A DNA stretch of 64,000 nucleotides from Symbiodinium natans (Eukaryota; Sar; Dinophyceae; Suessiales; Symbiodiniaceae). The translations under genes and the position numbers were made by a program. Below are positions 23,470-34,700 of the stretch, one piece after another (the first letter of the stretch is position 1; each line of letters opens with the position of its first letter). The stretch covers positions 124,001-188,000 of the forward strand of contig CAJNDS010002592.1 in assembly GCA_905221605.1 (NCBI GenBank), read 5' to 3'. The notes under the pieces are model-generated. The model worked only from the letters and a program-made list of their open reading frames with translations. It was not told the DNA's origin and made no database searches.

Positions 23470-26215
23470 TCGGGACGATCTATCGAAATCGGTCATGTGT
23501 AGGGGTACCGTATGTTGAGCACCAGTCTCAGATGCAGTCAACAGGCAGTATATCACATTTGCTGTCCAGGTTGTCAAGGAGGCAACGCTCGGAGGCAGGA
23601 CATGCGGGGAGATGAATATGCTGCTTGGGTTGAATGACACTGAGTGAATGCGCCACATCTCACGCTGACTTGTGGGATGCCCTCATCTGTATTTTCCCCT
23701 GCGCTGGGTGTTTGCTGTGCCTCCCCACCCCCCGCAAGATAGCCCAATATTGTGACCCACAGCCTGTCACCAAAGCTTCAGGGCTGGGATGCTCGAGGTA
23801 AGTATCTGGACCGTTTCAAGATGAACCTCTGTGCGCTTGCTTTGCTGGCCCTTGAGGTCTCGCACGGTGATGTGCAACCCCGTTCCTTGCAAGGCGGCTG
23901 CGGGTGCTTCTATCCTCGGCACATGATCGACCAAAAAGTGCAGTGGGCTGTTTGTGTAGCATATAATCAGCGGAGACGATCCTTAACCAGCACCACCAAA
24001 ACTTGCAGTAGCGATTGGTGGGCGCACGTGTGGGAGACATATCGCGCCCACAGCATCGCACAGCGCCTCTGCATGTCTCCACGTGTCTCCACGTTTTGCA
24101 GGCCGAGGGTTTCGATCCGATTGCTGCTGGTCGCGAAACAGGCTGGACAAGTTGAGATGTGGAATGGAGGGTGTGAATGTGCACAGGCGCAAGCACACAT
24201 GCTCAGTAATTCTGACAACATGCCGACCGCCACGTCAAATGGAGGGCTTGTGGCTTGTGGGGACACGTCCGTAGTTGCGAGGCTTTGACTTCGACATTCG
24301 GGACTTCTGTGACCCTTCAGAGAGATGCTTTGGCACAGGCGAAAAGAAGGAGTCGTGGTGTTGGAAGTGCATTCCACACAGGTCTGCAAAACAATGCGAC
24401 GTTGTGTCGCAGAAGCTTCTGACAGCATTTGGAGAACCATCAATTGGCATGGCTAGAATTAGAACAAAATGGGACATACGAAGGTATGAAAGAGGCTGTC
24501 GCTGGTGCACAAGATTCACACAGCCATGCGTCACCCAATCTTTGTCAAGGTGCTCAAGTATTCCATTGAACCTGACATTTGTAAATTGCCGCTTCTGTCT
24601 CGTCGGCAGGGACTCCTAGTTAGACAGCTCCAGCTGTTCCACGCATGGCTGCAAGCATGCACTAGTTGACGTGTCTCAGCAGTATTCCCGCAATGATGCT
24701 GCCGAAGCTTGCGGGTGCTTCTCCATCGTGCCACGGCCTAGCATTCGTCAAGCCTAGCACTAGTCATGATGGGTTGGTCCTTGTGAGTTTGTTTTGCCTG
24801 GGCCAAGTCAAGGCAATTGGCCGAGTTGGGGCATGCTTGCCCTCCCGCGGCTGTTGCTTCTTCTGAGATGCCAAGGTGTGCATCCACGGCACATGGTGCA
24901 CCTCGTGCTTGTGAGCCTGGGACAGGGCGACGCACGCCACTGCAGCAAGCTTTGGATTGGTCCATTCCCGTCTCCAAGCTTAATTATTTTGCGTTGGGTT
25001 ACATGCTTGTAAGCGTACGAGGCAACACCAGCACCCTCATCTCACAGTTTGGTGCTGCGTGTCTTTCCAATTACAGACCACAGCGCAGAAACCGGTTCCC
25101 TGCATGCTCGGCGCTTATTTTCCAGTACGCCTCACCCGTGAAGTTGAGAGTGGGATCCCGGGGGCTGTCCTTTCCTCCAGCGGATCAAAATTCCGAAAGC
25201 CGAAGGTACTGGCTTGCCACATGTTACCATCGTGGTTCATCCCGTGCCCAGGCTTGCGTGGTCATCGGGTTTGGCTGCAGCCGACCTTTTGCCAAGCATC
25301 GGGGTGCGAATCGCAGCAGCCATGGCATGAGCGCAGCAGCTCGGAGGCATATTCGTTAGCATTCGCTTCATAGGAGCCTGCGGTGGCCTGCAAAGCAGGG
25401 AAGACAGAAGCAGAAAGAAGCAGGAAGATCGAACATGAGGGGTCAGAAAAGTCATGGTACGATTCATTTTCCATGAGGGTACCTTCGAGTCAGTTTCTTA
25501 ACTTCCTAATCCAAGGGTTAGGGCTTCCCCTGCCGCCCCTCCCCACTCCCAGTCCCAAATTGCAGAGGTTGAGAGGGGCTGCCGTTAAAATTCAATGATC
25601 GTTATTCTTCTTATTAGTTTTTTTTCTGTGTGTGTGTGTTCCTTTAAACTGTTGTGAATTCAAGAAATGGAGGACGGGACTTCTTATTCAAGAGTCCCGC
25701 CCTCAGTCGCTCGGTGTACCAAACTTAGGTGCTCGGGCAGCGTGTACTTTCGAATCCTTACCTTAGTATTGCTCTCACTTGGCACAGAAGCGCTGGCCGA
25801 TGGTGCTCGTTTCTTAGCCTAACAATTTCTGAAGCAGTGCTGTGACGTCACTGAAGACCTGAGTGGAGTTGAAGGTGCGTGTCGACGATCATATAAACGA
25901 GCCGTGCTGGCATGCCGATCGCGATCGCGTCGATGACAGCCTTGTGCTGCGCTGAACCACTTTCTCAAACCCGACCGTATTCCGGCAGACACTCTGGGTG
26001 TTGAGTGTCTGATGATGCAAAGGTTTGGTTTACCAAAGACCCTCCGGCGGCGGCAGATCCAATTGAGGGCCCTTTCGATGCAGCCACGCATCTTTTCTGC
26101 AGTCCGGCTAGAAGCACTTTTCTGGTCTCTAGCCTTGATGGTTGCTCCCATGAAGAGCCTCTTGCCTAAGCGGCAGCTTCTTGTACTTCTGTGCCGGACA
26201 CGGCAACCTGACAAA
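23470..26215. other. Region without a supported gene
   Basis: A Cys-rich + strand frame at about 24283-24380 (DFCDPSERCFGTGEKKES, then WCWKC) could be another exon of the TSP1 gene, but no domain was recognised. At 25.6-25.7 kb there is AT-rich DNA with a short GT tract. The 5' exons of the antenna gene (signal and transit peptide, start codon) should lie within about 25.8-26.2 kb but I could not place them. Confidence 0.35.
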
Positions 26216-26228
26216 GGCAGGTTGGAGT

Positions 26229-27122
26229 CATCGGTGCCGTGGGCTTCTTTGACCCGCTTGGCATAGCTCGAGAGGGCCTCTGGTTCCCGGTGCGGCAGGC
26301 TCAGAAGCATGGCACCTTGTGGCAGAAGCTGCGCACTTCGCAGTCATTGCACGCGTACCTTGCCAGGCCGTGCCACGTCTGGGCTTCTCCGAAGATCGGG
26401 GTCAAGTTGGGCTCGGCTTTGGCTTGGACAGTGAGCGTCTCGGCATGGAATTGTGGCTTGGAGGGTGGGGTAGATGATGGGTGATTTTGAGCAATCACTT
26501 TCGGGCCTTTCGGGAGCTTCCGAGCTTCCGGGCAAGTTGACGAAAAGATATCCACCGACATCTTGGCTGCGGGGGCTTTTTTCCAGCCCAAGGTTCGAGC
26601 CCAGTGACCAGTCTCTCAGCGAGGATGAGAGGTGGTTCCGCAGACTGCGCGAAGCCGAACTGAAACACGGCCGGATAGCGACTTACCTAGCCAACAGTTG
26701 AACTTTAAAGTTTTTGGCATTCCTTGTTTGTAGAGACAATCAAGTTGGGCCAGTTTAGCCTGTTGAGAAGTAAGGCAATGCTGGCTGCGATAGGATTCCT
26801 GGTGGCTCACGAGATTCGTCTGCCTGGCTTCGAGGCGGCAGGCGAAGGCATTGTGGCGGGCTTAAGCAACGACACGTGGCAGCGAATCTCCCTCATCATC
26901 TTTATCTTCTGCGGCCAGTTTGAGCGGAATCAGTTTCGACAAGAAGCAGCACGTCAGATTGGTGATTTCGGTGATCCTCTCAAATTGGGCCAGTACACAC
27001 CCGAGATGCGTCTCACTGAGCTTATAAATGGTCGCGTGGCCATGTTGTCTTGCGCAGCTATTGCTGCTATTGAGCACACCACCGGCAAGCCTGCAACAGA
27101 AGTGTGGTATCCGTTCGAGTGA
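26229..27122 (+). CDS. Chlorophyll-binding light-harvesting antenna protein (FCP/acpPC type), 3' exons
   Basis: This is an LHC-superfamily thylakoid antenna protein of the chlorophyll a/c type. Exon 1 visible (about 26223-26265) encodes VGVIGAVGFFDPLGI, the usual N-terminal FDPLG motif. Exon 2 (26587-26677, after TTTCCAG) encodes DERWFRRLREAELKHGRI, the first chlorophyll-binding helix with its E..HGR motif. A 97-base GC-AG intron (26678-26774) follows. Exon 3 (26775-27122) begins AMLAAIGFLVAHEIRLPG, includes a middle hydrophobic helix (ISLIIFIFC), then the third helix EMRLTELINGRVAMLSC, and ends PATEVWYPFE with stop TGA at 27120-27122. The E..HGR and E..NGR chlorophyll ligands are intact. The joint between exons 1 and 2 is not resolved, and the plastid-targeting leader and start codon were not found. 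The family call is firm; the exact subfamily is not. Confidence 0.85.
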
Positions 27123-28751
27123 TTTTGCCTGGAGCGCGTGGGCAGATCAATCGCAATTCATGGATCCAGGGCAGTTCACCAACTAAGCTTCTTTGGCCAC
27201 TGGCTCGTCGCTTTGGTGAGACACCAATGACTCCACGCTCGTCACCTGTGCCACGAACTGCACCAGCGAGTGAACAAAAGTCACACAGTCTTGATACAGT
27301 AGGATGCAGTAGGAACCCTTAGAAAACAAGAAACAATGATCCCTACATTGCCCTTATAAGAAAGAATATGTGTTCTTTTTTGCGGGCTCTTGAGCAATTA
27401 GTAGCATAGGCATCTCATCTTCCATCATTTCTGTTTCTAAGCACCCACTTGTGGTTGCCCGCAAGACCAAGGTCAAGGGCACCTGCGAAGCGTGAGGCTC
27501 TTCCTGGAGGTTCTGCAGATCCGGGCTCAAAAACCGGGAGTGTAGGGCGACACATTGCAGTTCCTCCATGCTGATTCTTCAGGGTTTTTCGGGTACTACT
27601 ATTGCTCGGGGGTCATGCCGTCACAGCATGATTTGGTGTAACTTCCCACTCGGCCTCTTTCCAAGAGCGTCGCCTTCGCTAGCATGACTGCGTAGCAGGA
27701 GATGGGAAACATGTACCTCAACATGTCACCTGTATGAGCTTAACTGCTCGGAAGGTGCCTTCGACGCATCAGCAGCGCGAAGGTTCATGCCTCGGCACAG
27801 AAGCATGAACCACAGAAGGTGAGTGAAAAACACATTGCATGGTTGATGCGAGCAGCTCTGTCCTTAGGCCGCGGCGTGCTGAGGATTTCGAGGTGCCCCG
27901 ACGTGTTGCAAGCGGTCCAGAAAAGTCCTTGCTTCATCATCCTTCTTGTGTCTTCTTGTTCTTCAGAGGAAGCACCGATTTTTTATTAGCAAAAACCCTG
28001 AGATTCCTTCGTTTCAACAAACAAGAATCATGAAGTTCGTGCATAAGATGCCTACTCTTACTCGCAGGCAACGAGATCCCTTTTCGTAATGAAGAATGGA
28101 AACTCTTTTTTGTCCAGGAGTTTTTATTTTGCAATGAAAAAATTGCGAGCCTCTTGTTGTCTCTCGCTTCTCTCCTCTCACTCAACAGACACAAGGACAT
28201 TCCTATTCTTGATCGTGCATGAGAGCTAGTCTCGCGTATGTCTTAAGGAAATAGTTCGTAAACACTAAGACTTAGTTCGTGTATAGTCATTCACGAAACG
28301 AGGCTCCTACTAATTGCTTTAAGTCGACCGTGCCCATTTTGGAGACACGACTCTAGCAGGTCACCCAAGTTGATCAAGTCGTAGGGGCTCCGCTACTACT
28401 AGTATGAACGAAAAGGGGTTCTCTATGGTTCTCTCTCTCTCTCTCTCATTTCTGGCCGAATGTAAAAGAGGGCTAATCGTACTTCTGAGCCATCCTCGGG
28501 GCCTCTCGCCTCACCAGGCTGCGCTCAATCGGGCGGAGAGTGGAGGAGCGGATCTGCTCCAGGCCAGTGCTAGACAGAACCCCAGAACTTGGTTCGGACA
28601 CCTCAGCTGGGTGAGTTGCAGCTTTGCAGTAGCTTGCACACTGACACTGAGGGTGGATCTCATGTTGACCTTCGCCCGAGCCAGTGCCGATTCGGTTCCT
28701 CAGCCCCCTTCCGTGAAGCTCTCGATTTTCCACTCGCTTGCTGTTTTGACC
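27123..28751. other. Intergenic region, no supported gene
   Basis: This is the gap between the antenna gene and the helicase. It contains AT-richer DNA around 27.9-28.3 kb and a short CT microsatellite at about 28435-28448. No motif was recognised on either strand. The region just before 28752 should hold the trans-splice acceptor of the helicase mRNA. Confidence 0.4.
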
Positions 28752-31700
28752 ATGGCCGGATGGGGCGACGAGGTGTGGAAAGATGACGACAAGGCACATA
28801 AATGCACATGAGATCAGCGAGGATAAATTGAAGAAATTTGAAGATCTAAGCAAACTGCATGGCAGTGCGCAGAAGTGCGGTCCGGTTGGGTAGTGAACGT
28901 GGCTGGAAGAGCAGGGAGGGAGAGGCTGAGAGAGCGAGAGCGCGAGAGAGAGAGAGAGAGGGACTGCTGAGGGTGTTGAGGCATTTGGGTGCCCAAACCA
29001 GCTCAGAAGAATGATGTAACAAGAAGGCTCGAGCCCCTTGTTGATTTTGTTGTTGACGGAATATGATACCTCCACATCCTGATCCCGATGAATTGGCCGG
29101 ATGTGCGCAATATTCGACTATATCCATGCCTCTTGAAAGAGAGAAATTCAAAACTCTTGGTGAGCCCGTTCTTCCAATGGGGCTACATCTCTACTACCCT
29201 CATCTACGTGCTGACATTGCGCGTCTCGCTCCGTTAGAGCGGGCCCAGCACGAGCTTCGGCAGCCAGATGCAGAAAACACCAGCAGCATGTCTTCGACAA
29301 GCACGGGGTCCTTCTCCAGCTTAACCGGTTTCCTGGGAAACGTGCTGTGAGGCCTTGGCAAGGACTCCTGCCCGGCTGAAGGATCGCCGGCTTATCTCTG
29401 GGACACACATGCATCACACAAAATTCGGGGTGAGAACACACATAATATAGGTAGTGCGCGGAAATTGCAACCGTCCTCAACCAAAGGAAAACTCCGACAA
29501 GGATCCAAATATGCTATACTGCACCTCTGGGCATTCAGGGGACGCAAGTAAAAGACAGAAAGAAGAAACGCACCCGAGAGACGGAGTGTCAATGCGTGTC
29601 TGAGACAAGTGATGCCAGCCATACAGTAATACAAACGACCTTGCCTTGGAAAAAAAAACAGTCCCATCCCGCGGGGGAAATGGCTTATGCCCTGCTAGGT
29701 GCGTGTGCTTCACGGCGAGAGCGTGATGCCATGGAAGACATTCGATGAGTGCTCCGGCTCGTGGAAGTTTCCCGCAGGCATCCTGACAGCAAAGTTGAGG
29801 GTGAGTCAAAATGTGTGAGGTTTCAGTCTAGACCGTCTGGACCTCCGGATGCAGTGGGTCCGACATGCTCATTGGGGGTTAGTTGAGGCCACATGCAAGA
29901 GCTGAGGCTTGATGCAGTTCCTTATCGATGCTGGCTTCAAGTGCCCGACGCCTATTCAGGCCGGACATTCCGCACCACCTCAGCCAAGTCATGCCAAGTC
30001 ACAACAGCACAGTGCGCCAGCTTGTGAGGCCTACACTTGGCCAGTGCTCATGGAGGGCAAGGATGGCTGCAGGGGAAATGAAAAACTCTGAGACCTTGTG
30101 CTTCCTGTAATCTCCAGTGCACTTCCAGTGCCGTGGCCTCAAGATCCGACAGGATGTAATTGGTGTGGCAAAGACCGGCAGCGGCAAGACCCTCGGATAC
30201 CTTTTGCCGGGATACATCAAGGCCCGGTCCTGCTAATTGAGTTAAGAACTATCGCTCAACTCCTTCCATTCCTAAGACCTTGAATCTACTTCGGATTTTG
30301 CGAGTTATTTGTGACAGGTGAAGCGAAATGAAGGCAAGGGCAACTGTGACTTGAGCAGCGGGCCCGGAATGCTGGTTATGGCACCAACGCGTGAACTTTG
30401 CCAACAGCTCCTCGTCCCGAAGAGATGCAGAGACTTGAGGCCCAAGGTCCACCCAAGCCTTTTTAGCCCAGTTTGGTAGTTATTGCGCCATCTTTCTTGC
30501 ACTCTTGCAGCTCGTTTCTGTGAGTGACTACTGCTTGTGTTGTTGCTGAACAGACACCTTTTGAAGCCCGTGGTGCCGACAAGGATTTATGAGGAGTCTG
30601 AACGCTTCGGCAAGCCAGCACGCATCGACACCGCATGCGCACCTTGCCTAATATTGGCTTTGGCATCTTGCAGACTTCATGAAAGATACGCGTGACCCTT
30701 GGAAGCTCCTCTCCCCGAAGTGATTGCGGCGATATCTCGTTCTAGCCATCTGCAGGTCTATGGCGGAGCTCCGAAAGGACTCCTCACTCTTCGGTCGTTT
30801 GTTGACTTGCCTGACAATGGCAAAGAGTTAGGCAAAGCATTTCAATGTCTGTTCCACTGTGTATGTGTGCGCATATGTGCATGGGAGTGTTCATGTGTGC
30901 ATGAGTGTGACAGTGTCTGAGTGAACCTGCACACTTCGCTGGTTTCCCAGTCTTCGTGGCATGTAACTATGTAACACACAGTTTTGTCACCAGCAGATGC
31001 CCTTGGAAGGACAGCAGGTCCGCCAGCTGCGGAACCGGCCTCACTGTGTGGTGGCCACACCCGGGCGCCTGAACGACTTCCTTGGAAGCCAGAGGGAGGG
31101 AAGGGGCGATTCGGGAAGGGTGATCTTGGCTCTGTTGAAGGTGCCCTTGAGCTGGTTGGCCACTTTGTTTTCATGACTGTTGCAAGTCTCTGATCGGCTT
31201 TGGGTCTGAGTGCTTTGGGAGCTGATCAAGCAACGATGAACCTTGCTTTGGCATCGGTCCGAAGAGGTCTAAAGAAGAAATACGAGACGACCTGCCCAGG
31301 CCGCGAGCTCTCCATCAGTCAGTGCGATTACCTAGTCTTGGACGAGGTGGGCTCAACAAGACGTCGTGGGTCGGCCTACACTGGCCGACACGTGCAAACG
31401 TCGGCAAAGTACTGTAGGATACCCCGTGCTCGTCGCCGCCTGCAGTCATGCGCACACGGTCGCATGCGAGCTGCCATGCAGGCTGATCGAATGTTGGATA
31501 TGGGCTTTGAGCCCCAAATCAAGGAGCTCACACATTACTTGCCAGGGGATAGGCAAACCGCGCTTTACACTGCCACTTGGCCATCTGCTTCCAGGAATTC
31601 TATGTTTCGTAGTTCCCATCGGGGGATCATACATGATCTCAACGGACCCCAACAGCTAGTGAAGGAAGCACAAGCTAGGTTACTGGTGGTAGCATATATG

Positions 31701-34700
31701 CAGAGCTCACTCAGTGTTAATGTTTTGAATGCGTATCTTGCCGCACTTTATCATCTCTTGTTCTCTGTTTCAGGGTACAAGTCCCCGCCCCTCCTGTGTT
31801 TTAACAACTGCTTGTTTTTTTTTTTTTTTGGGGGGGGGGGGGGGGGAGGGGGGGGGGGGGGGGGGGGGAGGGGGGGGGGAGGGGGGGGGGGGGGGGGGTG
31901 GGGGAGCTGGGCCTTGGGACACCGCACTCAAAACAACCAAAGTGGGACTGCCGAATCCTCACAATCCGGGCAGCCAATTCGTCGCGACCCGTGCCTTCCT
32001 AAATTCCTTGATTATGAAACTTTCCGTGCAGTGTATGTCGCTCGGGTGCCACTTTGTGCACGATAGGCGGTCAAGAAATCACTGCTTCCGGGAACCAGGT
32101 CAAGAAATCACTGCTCTTTCGTTGTTCCTCTGCTTTGATGTCTGATGTCAAGAATTGCTTATTGGCTTGTTGGCGGATTCTGCATATTGGCGGACTGTCT
32201 TCAACCAGAATGACACCAGCAGCACGTGTAGCCACCCCTGAATTGTTGGGGGGAGGGGACTTCTAGCTGGAAACTCTTCTTCTCTTAGCCCCTCATCTCG
32301 TGCACACGGCTTTAGCTCAAATCTATCCCGTCTCCTTGTTCTTCAAGGCTTGAGGCCCTTCGTTCCGTAAGTTCCGGCAAAAAAGGTGCGAGCGCATTGA
32401 GTCACTGCATTCGGGTTAATGGATTGGATTGTCCGCCGTTGGGTAATTTCACTTATACTTCCCCGCTTTCACCTGGACGCAATTAAGTCTCACGCTCACT
32501 CTCCCTCACTCTCTTCCGCTCCCTCCAGCTCCCTGTCTTTATGTCTCACTCGCCTGCTCTCTGACTTGCGTGGGAGGCTCATGTAGGTGCTGCAAGCCGA
32601 GGCCACGTGGCCTCGTGAAGTCAAGGAGATCGCCGCCCGCTTGACAAAAGACCCGACTCACATCCAAGTGGGCCGCTTGACAGGATAATGTCGCTATCCT
32701 GTGTCCAGTGCCATATGGGACAGCTAAGAATGCAGGAGGGTAAGTATGGTCGAGTCTCGCTGCGAAGCACTGGGTTCGGAAGGTTCGGAGGATTCAGCCT
32801 CTGCAAACGCGGACATCACGCAGCACATTGTGAGGGTCTACAATGAGAAAGACAAAATGCACCTTGGCATTGGCATGCGTCAGATAGTGTGTGTGTGTGC
32901 GTGTATCAAGAGAAGTTCTCAATTTCAACATCAAGATTCAATTGCTACTCCCATCAGTTTAATGCACTGGTTGATGAGGCGCTTCCTTGAAGGAACCATC
33001 TTCCCAGAGTTGCAGCGAACAGGTGCGGCGAGTTAGGGCACATGCTCTGAGTCGGCAACACGAAGTGAGAAGCTGAAGACGTGTTCCTGCAATGTTAGTG
33101 CGGAAACCTTAGCAAATCATGGAAGCATGCTTCGCTCACGCGAGTGAATGCCAGTACTTGCAACAAGCCAACACAGCTCTGACATCGGGACAACAGATGT
33201 GAAGCGCATCAGAGCTGCCGGCCAGAGTCGATAGGGGGGGCCTGCTATGTTTTTGGGGACATCAAAGGGATGCCACGCAGCTGCCCTTTGTGGCAACCAT
33301 AGACATGGCATACGAAAGGTCGCGGCTCGTATGTGTGGAACTGTCGTTCAATTTGCTGACAGGCGGATCGGGCTTAATCTTCGTCAAAACCAAGAAGGCC
33401 GCTTCCGGATTATATCGCTCCTGGAAAGCACTCAGTGCAAGAGCGTTGACCGAAAAAGTTCTGAGGGCCCTTTCCCAGCTCATGGTGTGGAAGAGTGTTG
33501 TAAATTTTGTTTTATACCTTCAGCTGCAACCCGGGCCAAGATGAACTTTCACGCGTGGGCGCGCCCATCGTGTGCCTCCATGGTGACATGGACCCGTTGC
33601 CTGCAAAGTGTAAAATATTCAAGGAGGCATCGGCAGGTTGTGTGTTTTTTTGACAGTAGCTACATCGTTCTTTCTAGCTCCGCGAGGACCAGTCTGCTCG
33701 CGATCACGCTCTGCATGCCTTCAAGACCGGCATGGCCAAGGTGCTCGGCCACACATGCGATACAGTGAAATGCATGTTCCAATTGTTCCCACTGAGATTT
33801 ACGCCCAGGCCCCAGATGCGACCTCTAAAAACACGAATCAAACAAAACAGAATACATATGCACTTCCATGTTGACCCCACCGGACGACCGCCCCATACAA
33901 GCATACGATACGTTTTCCTTACATGAAGCTTGCGGAGACTAAGGTAGCATAGAGGTCATCATTTGCATAGGTATATACATATATGTATATCTGAATACGT
34001 TATCCTATGATGTTCTCATCGCATGAGTTGCTCAACTAATATTTGCGGGTTACGTTTCATTGGCCGGCTTGGTTTTTAAGTGTAATGGGTTGTACTGTTT
34101 AATTTTAGCATACTGCTTATTGATATTCTGTTATGAAAAAATGTGATTGGGGGCCCGTTTGCGGTTTTCTTTTGGCACCAGGCGCTCAGACGCTCAGTCA
34201 CTCAGAGTCTCCAAGTAGACCCAGTCAGACTCTCACCTTCCCAGACCCAGTCTCTCAGTCACTTAGCCTCTCAGACTCTGACGCTGGGAGAACAGAGTGA
34301 CTTGCGTCACTCAGACCCTCGTGAATTTCCGAGCGTCTGTGAGTCTGAATGTCTGAGGGTTTTGAGCGTCTGAGTGTCTGAGCGTCTGAGTGACTGAGTG
34401 TCCGAGCACCTGAGTGTCTGAGGGTCTGAGCATCTGCATGTCTGAGTGTCTGAGCGGGGCACGTGGTCGCTGGAACGTTCTAGTTCTGCGCTCAGACCCT
34501 CAGACACTCAGCTGCTCAGACACTCAGACACTCAGACACTCAGACGCTCAGACGCTCAAAACCCCCAGACATTCAGACTCACAGACACTCAGAAATTCAC
34601 GAGGGTCTGAGTGACGCAAGTCACTGAGTGACTGGGTCTGTTCTCCCAACGTCAGAGTCTGAGAGGCTAAGTGACTGAGAGACTGGGTCTGGCCTGGGAA

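Noticed and set aside
26012-26266. Open frame with ATG upstream of the antenna exons as the antenna N-terminus
   Set aside because: The frame is out of phase with the GFFDPLG exon and its sequence does not resemble an antenna leader.
31572-31640. First TATWP helicase motif with continuation PSASRNSM
   Set aside because: The continuation does not match DEAD-box helicases, whereas 32602 continues correctly with [10 protein letters not shown]. The first copy is read as intron.
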